NCBI GenBank assembly: GCA_013003415.1
Contig: JABDJR010000071.1
Location: 1 to 5,885 of the forward strand
DNA length: 5,885 nucleotides
Source of the DNA: Candidatus Eiseniibacteriota bacterium
Lineage (GTDB): Bacteria; Eisenbacteria; RBG-16-71-46; JABDJR01
Direction: 5' to 3'
The translations under genes were made by a program, and so were the position numbers. Under the pieces are notes generated by a model. The model searched no databases. It saw nothing but the letters and a program-made list of their open reading frames with translations, and had not been told where the DNA came from. The first letter of the stretch is position 1. Every line of letters begins with the position of its first letter. Below, piece after piece: positions 4,878 to 5,885 of this stretch.

Positions 4878-5885
4878 ATGAAGTCCTTAATCGAACTGGC
4901 GGTTCGCCGCCGCGTTTCGGTTCTCATGTCGGTTCTTGCGGTGTGCGCTTTCGGCATAGTGGGCTACCAGCGTCTCGCCCTCGACCTATTCCCCGACATT
5001 TCTTACCCGTCGCTCACGGTCCAAACCGAGTTTCCGGATACGGCTCCTCAAGAAGTTGAGAACTTAGTAACCCGTCCCGTAGAAGAAGCGGTGGGCGTGC
5101 TTAGAGGACTCACCTCCATTCACTCTGTCTCGCGAGCCGGCGTGTCTGAAGTAACCTTGGAGTTTGATTGGGACTCGGACATGGATCTTCTCTCCATGGA
5201 CGTTCGCGAAAAAGTGGACCGGCTGGTTCTTCCCGAAGAAACCGAAGATCCGATCGTGCTTCGTTTCGACCCCTCTCTCGACCCCATCATCCGGGTTGCC
5301 CTGGTGGGCCCCGACGATCTCTCCGCCATTCGCAACATTGCCGACAAGAAGGTGAAGCAGTCCTTTGAAACCGTAAAAGGAATTGCCGCCGCGCAAATCA
5401 AAGGCGGTTTAGAAGAAGAGATCCAAATCGATGTGGACCAAGAGCGCCTGGCCGCCCTTGGCATTCCTTTAGACCGCATCGCTCAGGTGGTGGGCGTTTC
5501 CAACGTCAACCTGCCCGGAGGATCTCTCCGAAGCGTCGACTCTCAGTTTTTGATTCGTACCCTGAATGAATTTGATGATCTTGCCGAGATCGAGAACCTC
5601 ATCATTCGCCAAGACGAGGGGGCTCCAGTTCGGTTGGCTGACGTGGCGGAAGTATACCGCGGGGCCAAAGAACGAGAAGAGATCACACGCGTGGGTGGTC
5701 GCGAATGCGTTCAGGTCGATATCTTCAAAGAGGGCGATGCCAACACGGTTGCCGTCGCCCGAGTCACTCAAGAAAAACTCGCGGAAATTCGCGACGATCT
5801 CCCCCCCGGCTACGAACTCGTGACTCTCTTCGATCAGTCTTTGTTCATTCAACAGGCCATTCAAGAAGTTCGCAACGCAGCGCTG
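4878..5885 (+). CDS. RND-family efflux permease (AcrB/HAE1-like), N-terminal 336 residues, cut by window edge
   Basis: 336 in-frame codons are visible without a stop; the family is about 1,000-1,100 residues, so roughly a third is present. MKSLIELAVRRR leads into TM1 (about 13-30), then LDLFPDISYPSLTVQTEFP (35-53), a recognisable RND N-terminus. The first periplasmic porter domains follow: TAPQEVENLVTRPVEEAV (55-72), FDWDSDMDLLSMDVREKVD (96-114), and NLPGGSL near 211-217 at the place of the AcrB docking region. The window ends just before TM2, so the proton-relay residues in TM4 and TM10 cannot be checked, and drug versus metal or other substrate class stays open; the sequence reads closer to AcrB-like than to CusA-like pumps. 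The ATG directly abuts the adaptor TAA (TAAATG) with no good Shine-Dalgarno, suggesting translational coupling. It takes protons and substrate from inner membrane or periplasm and works with the upstream adaptor. Confidence 0.95.
   Translation, partial: MKSLIELAVRRRVSVLMSVLAVCAFGIVGYQRLALDLFPDISYPSLTVQTEFPDTAPQEVENLVTRPVEEAVGVLRGLTSIHSVSRAGVSEVTLEFDWDSDMDLLSMDVREKVDRLVLPEETEDPIVLRFDPSLDPIIRVALVGPDDLSAIRNIADKKVKQSFETVKGIAAAQIKGGLEEEIQIDVDQERLAALGIPLDRIAQVVGVSNVNLPGGSLRSVDSQFLIRTLNEFDDLAEIENLIIRQDEGAPVRLADVAEVYRGAKEREEITRVGGRECVQVDIFKEGDANTVAVARVTQEKLAEIRDDLPPGYELVTLFDQSLFIQQAIQEVRNAAL

Overview
The window looks like ordinary chromosome of a Gram-negative (diderm) bacterium. It carries an exported peptidase with a cleavable signal peptide, a lipoprotein membrane-fusion adaptor and the start of an RND inner-membrane pump, all of which imply a periplasm. 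Base composition is moderately GC-rich (by eye, mid to upper 50s percent). I cannot name the phylum. No tRNA, rRNA, CRISPR, transposase or phage gene is visible.

Layout. Bases 1-912 (minus strand) hold the first 304 codons of a LOG-type Rossmann-fold nucleotide-binding protein that starts with TTG and runs off the left edge. Bases 913-1668 (756 nt) are a gene-free gap with several inverted repeats: two hairpins directly after the peptidase stop codon (1603-1664), a strongly self-complementary block (about 1331-1445), and a leftward terminator-like hairpin with a seven-T tract (1090-1128). Bases 1669-3432 (minus strand) encode a complete DUF885 metallopeptidase, also with a TTG start. Bases 3433-3644 are the intergenic region between divergent genes. 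Bases 3645-4877 (plus strand) encode an RND periplasmic adaptor lipoprotein. From 4878 to the right edge (plus strand) lies the first third of the cognate RND permease, whose ATG abuts the adaptor stop.

How the genes work together. The adaptor and permease form a classic efflux operon. The adaptor is anchored by a lipidated Cys, carries a long Gly-rich tether, and would link the permease to an outer-membrane channel not seen here. The DUF885 peptidase is divergent from the pump and may share its control region, but nothing shows that the functions are linked. The LOG protein is probably a separate cytoplasmic nucleotide-metabolism enzyme.

The least explained part is the 913-1668 gap. A terminator-like signal more than 500 nt beyond the peptidase's own terminator, with a structured block between the two, is what an unannotated leftward RNA or small gene would look like. 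I found no known RNA family there, so this is a lead and not a demonstrated new system.
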